Assembly: GCF_030412015.1 (NCBI RefSeq)
Contig: NZ_JASNRD010000004.1
Location: forward strand, 186,001-250,000
From: Massilia sp. YIM B02763
GTDB lineage: Bacteria; Pseudomonadota; Gammaproteobacteria; Burkholderiales; Burkholderiaceae_D
Direction: 5' to 3'
Length of the DNA stretch: 64,000 nt
Shown one piece after another: positions 1 to 9,295 of the stretch. The translations under genes were made by a program, and so were the position numbers. A model generated the notes under the pieces. It was not told where the DNA came from. It did not search any database and was given only the letters and a program-made list of their open reading frames with translations. Numbering within the stretch: position 1 is the stretch's first letter; the number at the start of each line of letters is the position of its first letter.

Positions 1-780
1 AGCTTCCATTACTACACGCTGCCGACGGGCGTATGGGAAAGGAAGGGCGCCGCCGTCGGCTTCCCGGAATCCGAGTGGTTCTCGACGATGGCCAGCACGC
101 TGCGCATGGACGACCACATCAAGCGCAACGTCGCCGTCCTCGACAAGAACGACCCGCAGAAGAAGATCGGCTTCTACGTGGACGAGTGGGGCACCTGGTA
201 CGACGTGGAAGCGGGCACCAACCCGGGCTTCCTGTTCCAGCGTAATACGATCCGCGACGCCGTCGTGGCCGCCCTCAACTTCAACATCTTCCACCAGTAC
301 GCCGACCGCGTGCGCATGACGAACATCGCGCAGATGGTCAACGTGCTGCAGGCCATGATCATTACCGACAAGGACCGGATGCTGCTGACGCCGACCTACT
401 ACGCCTTCCAGATGTACGTGCCGTTCCAGGATGCGACCTCGCTGCCGGTGGCGCTGTCGAACAACGCGACCTACGCCGTCAACGGCCGGGGCGTGCCGGG
501 CATCAGCGCCTCGGCGGCGCGCGGCAAGGACGGCAAGACCTATGTCGCACTGGTGAACACCAACCCGCACGATGCGACCGACGTGGTGTTGAACGTCGCC
601 GGCCGGTCCGTGAACGGCGTGCGCGGCCAGGTCCTCACGGCCGACGCGATGGACGCCCACAACACCTTCGAGCGCAAGGACGCCGTCAAGCCGGCCCCGT
701 TCAGCGCCGCCGCCGCCGGCGGCAAGCTGACGATCAAGGTGCCGGCGAAGTCCGTCATGGTCGTGGCCGTCGAAGGCTGA
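1..780 (+). CDS. alpha-L-arabinofuranosidase, GH51 family (3' part only)
   Basis: The reading frame is open from base 1, so the N-terminus and most of the TIM barrel lie outside the window; 259 codons remain. The GH51 nucleophile block is visible as DEWGTWY, with the catalytic Glu at bases 184-186. It is followed by the end of the barrel and the C-terminal beta-sandwich that packs against it in this family. GH51 enzymes remove alpha-L-arabinofuranose from arabinan and arabinoxylan. Whether this copy is secreted cannot be seen. It ends 15 bp before the convergent hydrolase gene. Family assignment is firm; exact substrate is inferred. Confidence 0.88.
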   Translation, partial: SFHYYTLPTGVWERKGAAVGFPESEWFSTMASTLRMDDHIKRNVAVLDKNDPQKKIGFYVDEWGTWYDVEAGTNPGFLFQRNTIRDAVVAALNFNIFHQYADRVRMTNIAQMVNVLQAMIITDKDRMLLTPTYYAFQMYVPFQDATSLPVALSNNATYAVNGRGVPGISASAARGKDGKTYVALVNTNPHDATDVVLNVAGRSVNGVRGQVLTADAMDAHNTFERKDAVKPAPFSAAAAGGKLTIKVPAKSVMVVAVEG

Positions 781-795
781 TCCACGCGGGCGGCA

Positions 796-2016
796 TCAGC
801 GGCGCCGTGCGAACACGCGGATGTCGATCGCATTCGCCATCGCCGCATAGCCGCTGTCGCCCGGATGCAGGTGGTCGCCCGAATCGTAGGCGGGCAGCAG
901 GCGCCGCGGATGCCGCGGGTCGCGCAGCAGGGCGTCGAAGTCGACGACGGCATCGAACGGCGCGCTGCCGCGTATCCACGCGTTGACCCGCTGCCGCAAC
1001 GCTTCCTTCGCGGCGCTGTAGTGGCCCGCGTAGGGCGTGCCTTCCAGCGCATGCTCGAACGGCGGCACGGTGGCGCCGGTGACGCGCAGGCCGCGCGCGT
1101 GGGCCGCCGCGACCAGCTGCGCATAGCCGTCCGCGAGTTCATCGAAGGACATCGGTGCCTCGTTCGGCGCGAACGGGCTGCCCGGCCAGCCGATGTCGTT
1201 CGTCCCGAGCAGCACGACCAGGTCGGTGGCGCCGGGCAGGCCGAACACGTCCTGCTCCAGCCGCGCCAGCGCATGCACGCCCATGCCGTCGCGCAGCAGG
1301 CGCGCGCCGGAGATGCCGGCATTGGCGACGGCGATGCCGTGCGGCGCCAGCCGCCGCGCCAGCGCGTCGGGCCAGCGCCGGTCGCGGTCCGCGGTCGAGC
1401 CGTTGCCGTCGGTGATCGAGTCGCCCAGCACGACGACCGTGCGCGCTTGCGCCGGCGGCGTCTCGACCAGCACGGCGTTCAGGAACAGGCGTCCCGGGAT
1501 CCGCGTGTCCGCCGCGAAGCCGGGCGTGCCGGTCCGGTCGCCGCCCGCGATGGCGACCGTCTGCTGGGCGCCCCAATGGAAGCTGTCGACGGCGACCGGT
1601 CCGGGAAACCAGGTGAGGACATCCAGCCGCGACAGCGGCGCCACCGCGAACGCGACGGGATCGCTGACGAGCTGCGCGCCGGGCCGGATGACGGCCGCGG
1701 CCTGGCCGGCGAAGGTCACGCCGGCGCTGCGGCCGTCCTGCGCGATGCCGATCTTGCCGATGGCGACGGGCGCATGGCCGTAGCGGTTGGAGAAGACGAG
1801 GCGCAGGCGCGCGCCGCCCGTGCTGAGGCGCACCGTCTCGCGCGTCGTCTGCCGTTCCAGATGGGATGGAACGCCCGTGGGAAGGATGAAGTCCGGTCCC
1901 CAGGCCGGCTGCGGACTGGCGTGCCAGGATGTCGCCCAGCTTTCCTGGGCCGCCGCGTTGGCTCCCAGTGCCATGGCCAGTGCGAACAAGACCGTCTTCG
2001 TCAACGATGTACTCAT
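796..2016 (-). CDS. secreted SGNH/GDSL-family hydrolase
   Basis: This is a 406-aa esterase-like protein with a cleavable signal peptide (hydrophobic run ending ANAAAQ, about residue 24). The SGNH blocks are clear: GDS with nucleophile Ser near residue 200, GTND near 271-274, and the Asp/His pair in DHLHPGDSGY near 380-383. A beta-sandwich-like N-terminal half precedes the hydrolase domain, as in SGNH proteins that deacetylate polysaccharides or act on rhamnogalacturonan. The start at 2016 is preferred over an in-frame ATG 30 bp upstream because AAGGAG sits 6 nt before it. It is divergent from the LysR gene and convergent with the arabinofuranosidase. Hemicellulose deacetylation is inferred from context. 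Confidence 0.85.
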   Translation of the reverse strand: MSTSLTKTVLFALAMALGANAAAQESWATSWHASPQPAWGPDFILPTGVPSHLERQTTRETVRLSTGGARLRLVFSNRYGHAPVAIGKIGIAQDGRSAGVTFAGQAAAVIRPGAQLVSDPVAFAVAPLSRLDVLTWFPGPVAVDSFHWGAQQTVAIAGGDRTGTPGFAADTRIPGRLFLNAVLVETPPAQARTVVVLGDSITDGNGSTADRDRRWPDALARRLAPHGIAVANAGISGARLLRDGMGVHALARLEQDVFGLPGATDLVVLLGTNDIGWPGSPFAPNEAPMSFDELADGYAQLVAAAHARGLRVTGATVPPFEHALEGTPYAGHYSAAKEALRQRVNAWIRGSAPFDAVVDFDALLRDPRHPRRLLPAYDSGDHLHPGDSGYAAMANAIDIRVFARRR

Positions 2017-2122
2017 GTGCTGCTCCTTTATCGATGGAGCGGCCACGATATCTTCTTCCCGAGTGACATGGAACGGCCCGGAATCGACTCTAGTTCATGC
2101 CATTTCGGAATGAAGGGCCGGC

Positions 2123-3052
2123 ATGGATACCTTGAGGGCGATGCAATTCCTCGTGCGGACGATCGAGCTCGGCAGCCTGACGGCCGTCGCGCGCGAGTTC
2201 GGGACGACGCAGCCGACCGTGAGCAAGGTCATCGCCCAGCTGGAAGCGCAGCTGCAGGTGCGACTGCTGGAGCGCAGCACCAAGGGGCCCGTCGCGACCG
2301 AGCACGGCCTGCGTTTCTACGACCACGCCAAGGTCATGACGGAACAGTACGAGGCGGCCGTCGGCGAGATCCAGGGCGCGAGCGGCCAGCCGGCGGGCTT
2401 CCTGCGCATCCATGCGCCGGTCGGCCTGGGGCAGTTCCGCGTCAACGCGCTGGTACAGGAATTCATGCGGCTGTATCCGGGCGTCGAGGTGGAGCTCATC
2501 CTCGATGACCGCTTCGTCGACCTCGTGGCGGAGGGCGTCGACGTCGCCCTGCGGCTGGCGGCGCCGGGGCCGGTCCAGCATCTTTCCCAAACCGCAGTGG
2601 GACGGCACCTGGCCGTGGTGCCGCGCTTCCTCGTCGCGGCCCCGGCCTACTTGGCCCAGCATGGTGTGCCGCTGCAGCCGGACGACCTGGATGCGCACGA
2701 CTTCGTCCGCTTCGCCACGGGCGCCGCCGGTGCCGGCGCGGCGCTCGACCTGACGCGATCCGGAGAACACGTCCGCGTGGAGACGCGCAGCCGCTACCGC
2801 ATCAACAACGCGCTGGCGATCCGGGACGTGCTGGCGTCGGGCGGCGGCATCGGCCTGTGCCCCGAGTGGCTGGTGCGCGACCTGCTCGACGGGGGAGGGC
2901 TCGCGCGCGTGCTGCCCGACTGGTGGGCCACGCCGCAGGACCTGTACCTGCTGTATCCGTCGCGCCGCTACCAGCCGCTGCGCGCCAAGCTGTTCGTGCA
3001 GTTCGTGGCCGACCGGTTCCTCGCCTTGCCGGGGTTTTGCAAGCCTTTCTGA
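2123..3052 (+). CDS. LysR-family transcriptional regulator
   Basis: The protein is 309 aa, the usual LysR length. Residues 1-60 carry the winged helix-turn-helix (recognition segment TTQPTVSKVIAQLE), followed by a linker helix and a two-lobed periplasmic-binding-like effector domain. It belongs to the large single-substrate LTTR group that often controls an adjacent divergent gene. Its neighbour on the other strand is the secreted SGNH hydrolase, 106 bp away, which is the most likely target. The effector cannot be read from the sequence. Confidence 0.9.
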   Translation: MDTLRAMQFLVRTIELGSLTAVAREFGTTQPTVSKVIAQLEAQLQVRLLERSTKGPVATEHGLRFYDHAKVMTEQYEAAVGEIQGASGQPAGFLRIHAPVGLGQFRVNALVQEFMRLYPGVEVELILDDRFVDLVAEGVDVALRLAAPGPVQHLSQTAVGRHLAVVPRFLVAAPAYLAQHGVPLQPDDLDAHDFVRFATGAAGAGAALDLTRSGEHVRVETRSRYRINNALAIRDVLASGGGIGLCPEWLVRDLLDGGGLARVLPDWWATPQDLYLLYPSRRYQPLRAKLFVQFVADRFLALPGFCKPF

Positions 3053-3115
3053 AATCGTTGCCCCGCGCTTGTTCCTGTGACAAGATGGAACGTCTTCAAC
3101 CCACGTCCACCCGCC

Positions 3116-3502
3116 ATGCCCGCAGACCGCCGTGACTTCATGATCGCCGTCGCCGCGACCGGCGCCGCCGCCTTGTCGCTGCCCTTGCCGGGCCTGGCCC
3201 AACCAGGAAACGCCATGTACGGATTGATTGGAAAGATGCGCACGGCGCCGGGCAAGCGCGATGCCGTCGTCGCACTGTTGCTGGAAGGTACGAAGGACAT
3301 GCCGGGCTGCCGCAGCTACATCGTCGCCCGCGACCCGGCGGACGCCGATGCGATCTGGATCACGGAAGCCTGGGACAGCAAGGAGAGCCACAAGGCCTCG
3401 CTGGCGCTGCCCGGCGTGCAGAAGGCCATCGGCCAGGCGCGGCCGATGATCGCCGGCTTCGGCGAGCGCTTCGAGACGATGCCCGTGGGCGGCCAGTTCT
3501 GA
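3116..3502 (+). CDS. ABM-domain (YgiN-like) putative quinol monooxygenase with Tat-like leader
   Basis: A ferredoxin-fold antibiotic-biosynthesis-monooxygenase domain of about 95 residues begins at MYGLIGKMRTAPGKRDAV and ends near ERFETMPVGG. Small proteins of this kind are YgiN-like quinol oxygenases or heme-free monooxygenases. Starting at 3116 adds a leader with DRRDFM, a hydrophobic run and an Ala-rich end, resembling a twin-arginine signal. However, an internal ATG at 3215 with AGGAA just upstream would give the bare cytoplasmic domain, so the start and location are open. It stands alone, 63 bp after the LysR gene. Confidence 0.72.
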   Translation: MPADRRDFMIAVAATGAAALSLPLPGLAQPGNAMYGLIGKMRTAPGKRDAVVALLLEGTKDMPGCRSYIVARDPADADAIWITEAWDSKESHKASLALPGVQKAIGQARPMIAGFGERFETMPVGGQF

Positions 3503-3552
3503 TATCGAAACGCGTATTACATACATCAAAAAATTGATTGGTTGAGCATCAC

Positions 3553-3585
3553 TTTCTGTCATAGTATCTCGACACTAGACAGAAA
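3553..3585. promoter_or_regulatory. inverted repeat upstream of the furanose ABC operon (candidate operator)
   Basis: TTTCTGTC (3553-3560) and GACAGAAA (3578-3585) form perfect 8-bp arms around a 17-bp spacer, ending 18 bp before the substrate-binding-protein start. The spacing and dyad suit a LysR-type or other dimeric regulator. The GbpR-like protein encoded after the operon is the natural candidate, but this is inference. Confidence 0.45.
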
Positions 3586-3602
3586 AAATCGGAGACAACG
3601 TG

Positions 3603-4565
3603 ATGACCCTCACCCGCAGGACGTTCCTGGGTGCGGCGGCTGCCGCATCGTGCGCCGCCGCCCTCCCGGCCATTGCCGCCAAACCCCTCACCATCGGCTT
3701 TTCGCAGGTCGGCGCCGAAAGCGAATGGCGTACCGCGAACACCGCCTCGATCAAGGACGCGACCAGGCGCGCCGGCATCAACCTGAAATTCGCGGACGCC
3801 CAGCAACAGCAGCAGAACCAGGTCAAGGCGATCCGCTCCTTCATCGCCCAGCGCGTCGACATCATCGCGTTTTCCCCGGTCGTGGAGACGGGCTGGGAGA
3901 CCGTGCTGCGCGAAGCGAAGAACGCGAAGATCCCCGTGATCCTGACCGACCGCGCGGTCAAGGTCAGCGACCCGTCGCTGTACGTCAGCTTCATCGGCTC
4001 CGACTTCGTCGAGGAAGGCCGGCGCGCCGGCAAGTGGCTGCTGGACTACGCGAAGAAGAACGGCGACAAGCCCCTGAATATCGTCGAGCTGCAGGGCACG
4101 ACGGGGGCGGCGCCGGCGAACGACCGCAAGAAGGGTTTTGCGGAAGCCATCGCGTCCAATCCGAAGCTGAAGATCATCCGCTCGCAGACGGGCGACTTCA
4201 CCCGCGCCAAGGGCAAGGAGGTGATGGAAGCCTTCCTGAAATCCGAAGGCAAGCATATCAACGTGCTGTACGCCCACAACGACGACATGGCGATCGGCGC
4301 GATCCAGGCGATCGAGGAAGCGGGCCTGAAACCGGGCAAGGACATCGTCATCGTCTCGATCGACGGCGTGCGCGGCGCGTTCGAGGCGATGAAGGCCGGC
4401 AAGCTGAACGTCACCATCGAGTGCAATCCGCTGCTCGGGCCGATCCTCGTGCAGACCGCCCAGGAGGTCGCGGCCGGCAAGCCCGTCTCCAAGCGCATCA
4501 CCGTCAACGAGGGCGTGTTCCCGGCGGAGGTGGCGGCCAAGGAACTCCCGAACCGCCGCTACTGA
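3603..4565 (+). CDS. ytfQ: ABC transporter periplasmic sugar-binding protein, YtfQ-like (galactofuranose type)
   Basis: This 320-aa protein is a cluster-B sugar-binding protein. Its mature part follows E. coli YtfQ closely: IGFSQVGAESEWR, an NQVKAIRSFIAQ segment, DRKKGFAEAI, QTGDFTRAKGKEVME and AHNDDMAIGAIQAI, which include the ligand-lining positions of the galactofuranose binder. The leader TRRTFLG plus a hydrophobic run matches the twin-arginine motif, so export is probably by Tat. ATG 3603 is preferred over GTG 3600; GGAGAC lies just upstream. It is the first gene of the YtfQRT-YjfF operon. Galactofuranose specificity is inferred from similarity; arabinofuranose is an alternative given the GH51 enzyme nearby. 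Confidence 0.88.
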   Translation: MTLTRRTFLGAAAAASCAAALPAIAAKPLTIGFSQVGAESEWRTANTASIKDATRRAGINLKFADAQQQQQNQVKAIRSFIAQRVDIIAFSPVVETGWETVLREAKNAKIPVILTDRAVKVSDPSLYVSFIGSDFVEEGRRAGKWLLDYAKKNGDKPLNIVELQGTTGAAPANDRKKGFAEAIASNPKLKIIRSQTGDFTRAKGKEVMEAFLKSEGKHINVLYAHNDDMAIGAIQAIEEAGLKPGKDIVIVSIDGVRGAFEAMKAGKLNVTIECNPLLGPILVQTAQEVAAGKPVSKRITVNEGVFPAEVAAKELPNRRY

Positions 4566-4572
4566 GGCGGCC

Positions 4573-6102
4573 ATGGTCGCCGCCAGCCAGCCGGTCCTCG
4601 AGGTCACCGGCATCCACAAGCAGTTCCCCGGCGTGAGGGCCTTGTGCGACGCCGGCCTGCGCCTGTTCCCAGGCGAAGTCCACACGCTGATGGGACAGAA
4701 CGGCGCGGGCAAGTCCACGCTGATCAAGGTGCTCACGGGCGTCTACCAGCCCGACGCGGGCGGCATCGTGCTGGACGGCCGGGCCATCCGGCCGCGCTCC
4801 ACGCAGGACGCGCAAGACCTGGGCATCAGCACCGTGTACCAGGAAGTGAACCTGTGCCCGAACCTGTCGGTCGCGGAAAACATCTTCATCGGCCGCTATC
4901 CGCGCCGCTTCGGACTGGTCGACTGGCGCACGATGAGAGCGCAGGCAAGCGCGCTGCTGGAACGCCTGCAGATCCGCGTCGACGTGGCCCGGTCCCTGGC
5001 GGATTATCCGCTGGCGATCCAGCAGATGGTCGCCATCGCGCGCGCCCTGAACACGCGGTCGCGCGTGCTGATCCTCGACGAGCCCACGTCCAGCCTCGAC
5101 GAAGCCGAGGTGCAGACGCTGTTCGCCGTGCTGCGCCGCCTGCGCGAGGAGGGCATGGCGATCCTGTTCGTCACCCACTTCCTGGACCAGACCTATGCGA
5201 TCTCGGACCGCATCACGGTCATGCGCAACGGCGAGCGCGAAGGCGAGTACGCATGCACCGAACTCTCGCGCCTGGCGCTGGTGAACAAGATGATCGGCGC
5301 CCCGGCCGACGGCGCCGGGCCCGAAGCGGAGGAAGCGGCGCCCACCGGACATGAGGCGGGCGAGGTGTTCCTGGCCGCGCGCGGCATCGCGCGCAAGGGC
5401 GTGCTGTCGCCCGTCGACCTGGACGTGCGGCGCGGCGAGCTGCTGGGCCTTGCGGGCCTGCTGGGCTCCGGCCGCACGGAGACGGCGCGCCTGCTGTTCG
5501 GCGCCGACCGGCTCGATGCCGGCGCGATCCACGTGGGCGGCAGGGAGCGCGGCTTTTCGAATCCGCGCGACGCCATCGCCGCGGGCATCGCCTTCTGTTC
5601 GGAAGACCGCAAGCACGAAGGCGCGATCCTGCCGCTGTCCGTGCGCGAAAACGTGGTGCTGGCGCTGCAGGCCAGGCAGGGCATCTGGCGCGCGATCCCG
5701 ATGAAGCGCCAGCAGCAGCTGGCCAGCGACTACGTCAAGCGGCTGGGCATCAAGACGGCCGGCATCGAGACGCCGATCGGCCTGCTGTCCGGCGGCAACC
5801 AGCAGAAGGTATTGCTGGCGCGCTGGCTGGCGACGGATCCGTCCCTGCTCATCCTCGACGAGCCCACGCGCGGCATCGACGTGCGCGCCAAGCAGGAGAT
5901 CATGGACACCGTGAGCGCGCTGTGCCGCAAGGGCATGGCCGTCCTGTTCATCTCGTCCGAGCTGCCCGAGGTGCTGCGCGTGTCCGACCGCATGGTCGTC
6001 ATGCGCGACCGCAAGGCCTGCGGCGAGTACCGCCGCGGCGAGCTCGACGACAAGTCCGTGCTGCAGGCGATCGCCGGCGACGCGGCGGGGGAGTGCGCAT
6101 GA
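4573..6102 (+). CDS. ytfR: sugar ABC transporter, double ATPase, YtfR-like
   Basis: The 509-aa protein has two tandem ATP-binding halves, as in monosaccharide importers of the RbsA/MglA/YtfR type. The first half has Walker A GQNGAGKST and Walker B LILDEPTSSLD. The second half has the degenerate P-loop usual in this family (GLLGSGRTE), a good signature LSGGNQQKVLLARWL and LILDEPTRGID. It starts 7 bp after the binding-protein stop and its own stop overlaps the next start as ATGA, so translation is coupled. It energises import through the two permeases that follow. Confidence 0.92.
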   Translation: MVAASQPVLEVTGIHKQFPGVRALCDAGLRLFPGEVHTLMGQNGAGKSTLIKVLTGVYQPDAGGIVLDGRAIRPRSTQDAQDLGISTVYQEVNLCPNLSVAENIFIGRYPRRFGLVDWRTMRAQASALLERLQIRVDVARSLADYPLAIQQMVAIARALNTRSRVLILDEPTSSLDEAEVQTLFAVLRRLREEGMAILFVTHFLDQTYAISDRITVMRNGEREGEYACTELSRLALVNKMIGAPADGAGPEAEEAAPTGHEAGEVFLAARGIARKGVLSPVDLDVRRGELLGLAGLLGSGRTETARLLFGADRLDAGAIHVGGRERGFSNPRDAIAAGIAFCSEDRKHEGAILPLSVRENVVLALQARQGIWRAIPMKRQQQLASDYVKRLGIKTAGIETPIGLLSGGNQQKVLLARWLATDPSLLILDEPTRGIDVRAKQEIMDTVSALCRKGMAVLFISSELPEVLRVSDRMVVMRDRKACGEYRRGELDDKSVLQAIAGDAAGECA

Positions 6103-7124
6103 CGACCCGCGTCCAGCAATCCCTGCCGTCGCAGGCCAGCGCCGGCGCCGCGCGCCGCGCCTGGCTCGCGCATCCGCTGCTGCGTCCCATCGGCGCGCTG
6201 CTCGTGCTGCTCGTGCTCGACGCCTTCCTCGTGCCCGGCTTCTTCCGCCTCGAGATCAAGGACGGCCACCTGTACGGCAGCCTGGTCGACATCCTCAACC
6301 GCGCGGCGCCGCTGATGCTGGCCGCGCTGGGGATGACCCTCGTGATCGCCACGCGCGGCATCGACATTTCCGTCGGCGCCGTCGTCGCACTGTCCGGCAC
6401 CGTCGCGGCCATGCTGGCCAAGGACGGCATGGCGAGCGCCTTGCTGGCCGCGTTCGGCACGGCCCTGCTGTGCGGACTGTGGAACGGCGTGCTGGTGGCG
6501 GGCATCCGGCTGCAGCCCATCGTCGCCACGCTGATCCTGATGGTGGCGGGACGCGGGCTTGCCCAGCTGCTGACGGACGGCCAGATCGTCACCGTCTACC
6601 ACGAACCCTTCTTCTTCCTCGGCGGCGGCTACCTGCTCGGCCTGCCGTTCTCGGTGTTCGTGGCGACCGCCGTGTTCCTGGCCACGCTGCTGCTGGTGAA
6701 GAAGACGGCACTGGGCCTGTTCATCCAGGCGGTGGGCATCAATCCAGTGGCGGCGCGCCTGGCGGGCCTGCGCACGGCGACCCTGACCGTGTTCGTCTAC
6801 GTGTTCTGCAGCGCCTGCGCTGGGCTGGCGGGCATGCTGGTCACCTCCAACATCAAGAGCGCGGACGCCAACAATGCCGGGCTGGCGCTGGAGCTCGACG
6901 CCATCCTCGCCGTCACGCTGGGCGGCACGCTGCTGTCCGGCGGCCGCTTCAGCCTCGTGGGCAGCATGATCGGCGCGCTGATCATCCAGACGCTGACCTA
7001 CACGATCTATTCGCTGGGCGTGCCGCCCGAGGTGAACATGGTCGTGAAATCCCTCGTCGTGTTCGCCGTCTGCATCTCGCAGTCGAGCGAACTGCGCAAC
7101 CTCGTTCGCCGGAGGCCCGCATGA
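6099..7124 (+). CDS. ytfT: sugar ABC transporter permease, YtfT-like
   Basis: A 341-aa membrane protein with about eight to ten hydrophobic segments. It carries the branched-chain/ribose-type permease signatures GIDISVGAVVALSG and, near the C-terminus, LDAILAVTLGGTLLSGG, which form the contact loop with the ATPase. The start at 6099 overlaps the preceding ATPase stop (ATGA), and its own stop overlaps the next permease in the same way. It pairs with the YjfF-like protein to form the heteromeric pore. Confidence 0.9.
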   Translation: MTTRVQQSLPSQASAGAARRAWLAHPLLRPIGALLVLLVLDAFLVPGFFRLEIKDGHLYGSLVDILNRAAPLMLAALGMTLVIATRGIDISVGAVVALSGTVAAMLAKDGMASALLAAFGTALLCGLWNGVLVAGIRLQPIVATLILMVAGRGLAQLLTDGQIVTVYHEPFFFLGGGYLLGLPFSVFVATAVFLATLLLVKKTALGLFIQAVGINPVAARLAGLRTATLTVFVYVFCSACAGLAGMLVTSNIKSADANNAGLALELDAILAVTLGGTLLSGGRFSLVGSMIGALIIQTLTYTIYSLGVPPEVNMVVKSLVVFAVCISQSSELRNLVRRRPA

Positions 7125-8101
7125 GCGCCATCGCAGGCAACGGGCGCGGCATCCCGGCCGCGCCCTGGTTCACGTCCCTCGTCACCGTCGTGCTGCTGGT
7201 GGCGATGCTGGGCATCGGCGGGGCCGCCTATCCGGGCTTCCTGTCGCTGCAGGTGCTGTTCAACCTGCTGATCGACAATGCCTTCCTGCTCGTGCTGGCC
7301 ATCGGCATGGGCTTCGTGATCCTGTCCGGCGGCATCGACCTGTCGGTGGGCGCGGTGCTGGCCCTGTCGACGATGGTCACGGCCTGGCTGCTGCAGACGG
7401 CGCACTGGCATCCCGCGCTCGTCATCGCCGCCGTGCTGGCCATGGGCGCGCTGTTCGGCGGCGCGATGGGCGCGATCATCCACCTGTTCAAGCTGCAGCC
7501 CTTCATCGTCACGCTGGCCGGCATGTTCCTGGCGCGCGGGCTGTGCTACCTGATCAGCGTCGATTCGATCACCATCGACGAGCCGTTCTTCGCCGCGGTG
7601 TCGCAGACGCAGATCCCGCTGGCGGGCGGCTTCGTGTCGCCCGGCGCCGTCGTCGCGCTGGTCGTGCTGCTGCTGGCCGTCTGGCTCGCGCACTTCACGG
7701 CGTTCGGCCGCGCCATCTACGCCATCGGCGGCAACGAACAGTCGGCCGCGATGATGGGCCTGGACGTGGGCCGCACGAAGGTGGCCGTGTATGCCTTGTC
7801 CGGCCTGTGCGCGGCGCTGGGCGGCGTGCTGTTCTCGTTCTACATGCTGTCCGGCTACGGCCAGCACGGGCAGGGCATCGAGCTCGATGCCATCGCGGCC
7901 GTCGTCATCGGCGGCACGCTGCTCACGGGCGGCTACGGCTATATCGCGGGGGCGCTGTCGGGCGTACTGGTGCTGGGGGCGATCCAGACCCTGATCGCCT
8001 TCGACGGCACGCTCAGTTCCTGGTGGACCAGGATCGTGATCGGGACGCTGCTGTTCGTCTTTTGCGTGGTGCAGCGGGTCGTGGGTGGAAGGGCGACGTA
8101 G
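7121..8101 (+). CDS. yjfF: sugar ABC transporter permease, YjfF-like
   Basis: This 326-aa polytopic protein is the second pore subunit. GGIDLSVGAVLALSTM and the loop ELDAIAAVVIGGTLLTGG parallel the motifs of the preceding permease. It is the last structural gene of the importer and overlaps its neighbour by ATGA. No strong intrinsic terminator follows; a bulged hairpin at 8117-8155 lacks a T-run. The full set Q-R-T-F is present and intact. Confidence 0.9.
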   Translation: MSAIAGNGRGIPAAPWFTSLVTVVLLVAMLGIGGAAYPGFLSLQVLFNLLIDNAFLLVLAIGMGFVILSGGIDLSVGAVLALSTMVTAWLLQTAHWHPALVIAAVLAMGALFGGAMGAIIHLFKLQPFIVTLAGMFLARGLCYLISVDSITIDEPFFAAVSQTQIPLAGGFVSPGAVVALVVLLLAVWLAHFTAFGRAIYAIGGNEQSAAMMGLDVGRTKVAVYALSGLCAALGGVLFSFYMLSGYGQHGQGIELDAIAAVVIGGTLLTGGYGYIAGALSGVLVLGAIQTLIAFDGTLSSWWTRIVIGTLLFVFCVVQRVVGGRAT

Positions 8102-8193
8102 TTCATGCAAGAATCAGGTCCCTGCACCTTTTGCGACAGCCTCGCGGGCAGGACCCGATTTCGCGTGCACACGAATAACAAGATGAGACAACG

Positions 8194-9135
8194 ATGGATG
8201 CCACCAACCCTAACTGGTTCCTGAAGGCGCGCCTCAAGACGCGCCAGCTGCTGCTGCTGATCGCCCTCGACGACTACCGCAATATCCACCGCGCCGCCGA
8301 CGAGCTGCACATGACTCAGCCGGCCGCCTCCAAGCAGATCAAGGATCTCGAGGAGATGCTCGACGTGAAGCTGTTCGAGCGCCTGCCGCGCGGCATGGAG
8401 CCGACCATCTATGGGGAGACGATGATCCGCCACGCGCGCATGGCCTTGACGAGCCTGGCGCTGGCGCATGACGACATCGTCACGCTGAAGGCCGGCCTCA
8501 CGGGCCAGGTCGAGGTCGGCGTCATCATGACGCCGGCCATGGCCTTGCTGCCGCGCGCTATCGCACGGGTGAAGGAAGAGGCGCCGCTGCTGCGCATCGG
8601 CGTGCAGCTCGAGACCAGCAACGTGCTGCTCGACAAGCTCCAGCACGGCACGCTGGACTTCATGATCGGCCGCATCTTCGAGACGAGCGACACTTCCGGC
8701 CTGATCTACGAGGAACTGACGGAGGAGCCGGCCTGCGCCGTCGTGCGGCCCGGCCATCCGTTGCTCGACCGGCGCCAGCTGGCGCTCGGCGACATCGCGC
8801 CGCTGCCGTGGATCCTGCCGCCGCACGGCAGCATCCTGCGCTACCGCTTCGACATGATGTTCCGCCGCGCTGGCCTGGCGCCGCCCGCCAACGTGGTCGA
8901 CACCACCGCCATGCTGATGATCACGGCACTGCTGCAGCAGACGGATTCGCTGCACGTGATGCCGCTCGAAGTGGCGCAGTACTACGCCTCGCTGAACGTG
9001 ATGCGCGTACTTCCCATCGAGCTGCCCTGCAAGATGGATGCCTTCGGCATCATCCGCCAGCAGGACCACCTGCTGTCGCCCGGGGCGGACATGTTGTTGC
9101 GTGCCGTAAGGGCTGCCGCGCATGAAATTTACTAA
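8194..9135 (+). CDS. gbpR: LysR-family regulator, GbpR-like (galactose-binding-protein regulator)
   Basis: A 313-aa LysR protein with HTH segment HMTQPAASKQIKDLEEML and an effector domain that begins with the characteristic LKTRQLLLLIALDDYRNIHRAA N-terminal stretch of the GbpR subgroup. GbpR proteins control sugar-binding-protein operons in response to galactose, arabinose or fucose. Its position 92 bp after the furanose importer supports that role here. The symbol is by similarity; the ligand is not shown by the sequence. Confidence 0.78.
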   Translation: MDATNPNWFLKARLKTRQLLLLIALDDYRNIHRAADELHMTQPAASKQIKDLEEMLDVKLFERLPRGMEPTIYGETMIRHARMALTSLALAHDDIVTLKAGLTGQVEVGVIMTPAMALLPRAIARVKEEAPLLRIGVQLETSNVLLDKLQHGTLDFMIGRIFETSDTSGLIYEELTEEPACAVVRPGHPLLDRRQLALGDIAPLPWILPPHGSILRYRFDMMFRRAGLAPPANVVDTTAMLMITALLQQTDSLHVMPLEVAQYYASLNVMRVLPIELPCKMDAFGIIRQQDHLLSPGADMLLRAVRAAAHEIY

Positions 9136-9295
9136 ACAATAAGGAACCGCCGGGTTTTGTTGCGTAGAAAACTCATCATCTAAAAAAACTTCTTCAGATT
9201 ATTTTTTCTCCATCGACATGTAATGACGGCCGCCTTAACCTGTTGCCGACGGTTAATACCGCAAAAACGATACGTTGTCGGACGACGGAGAGAGA

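Noticed and set aside
8117-8155. Terminator after the yjfF-like gene
   Set aside because: The stem has a bulge, a 22-nt loop and no T-run, so an intrinsic terminator is unlikely.
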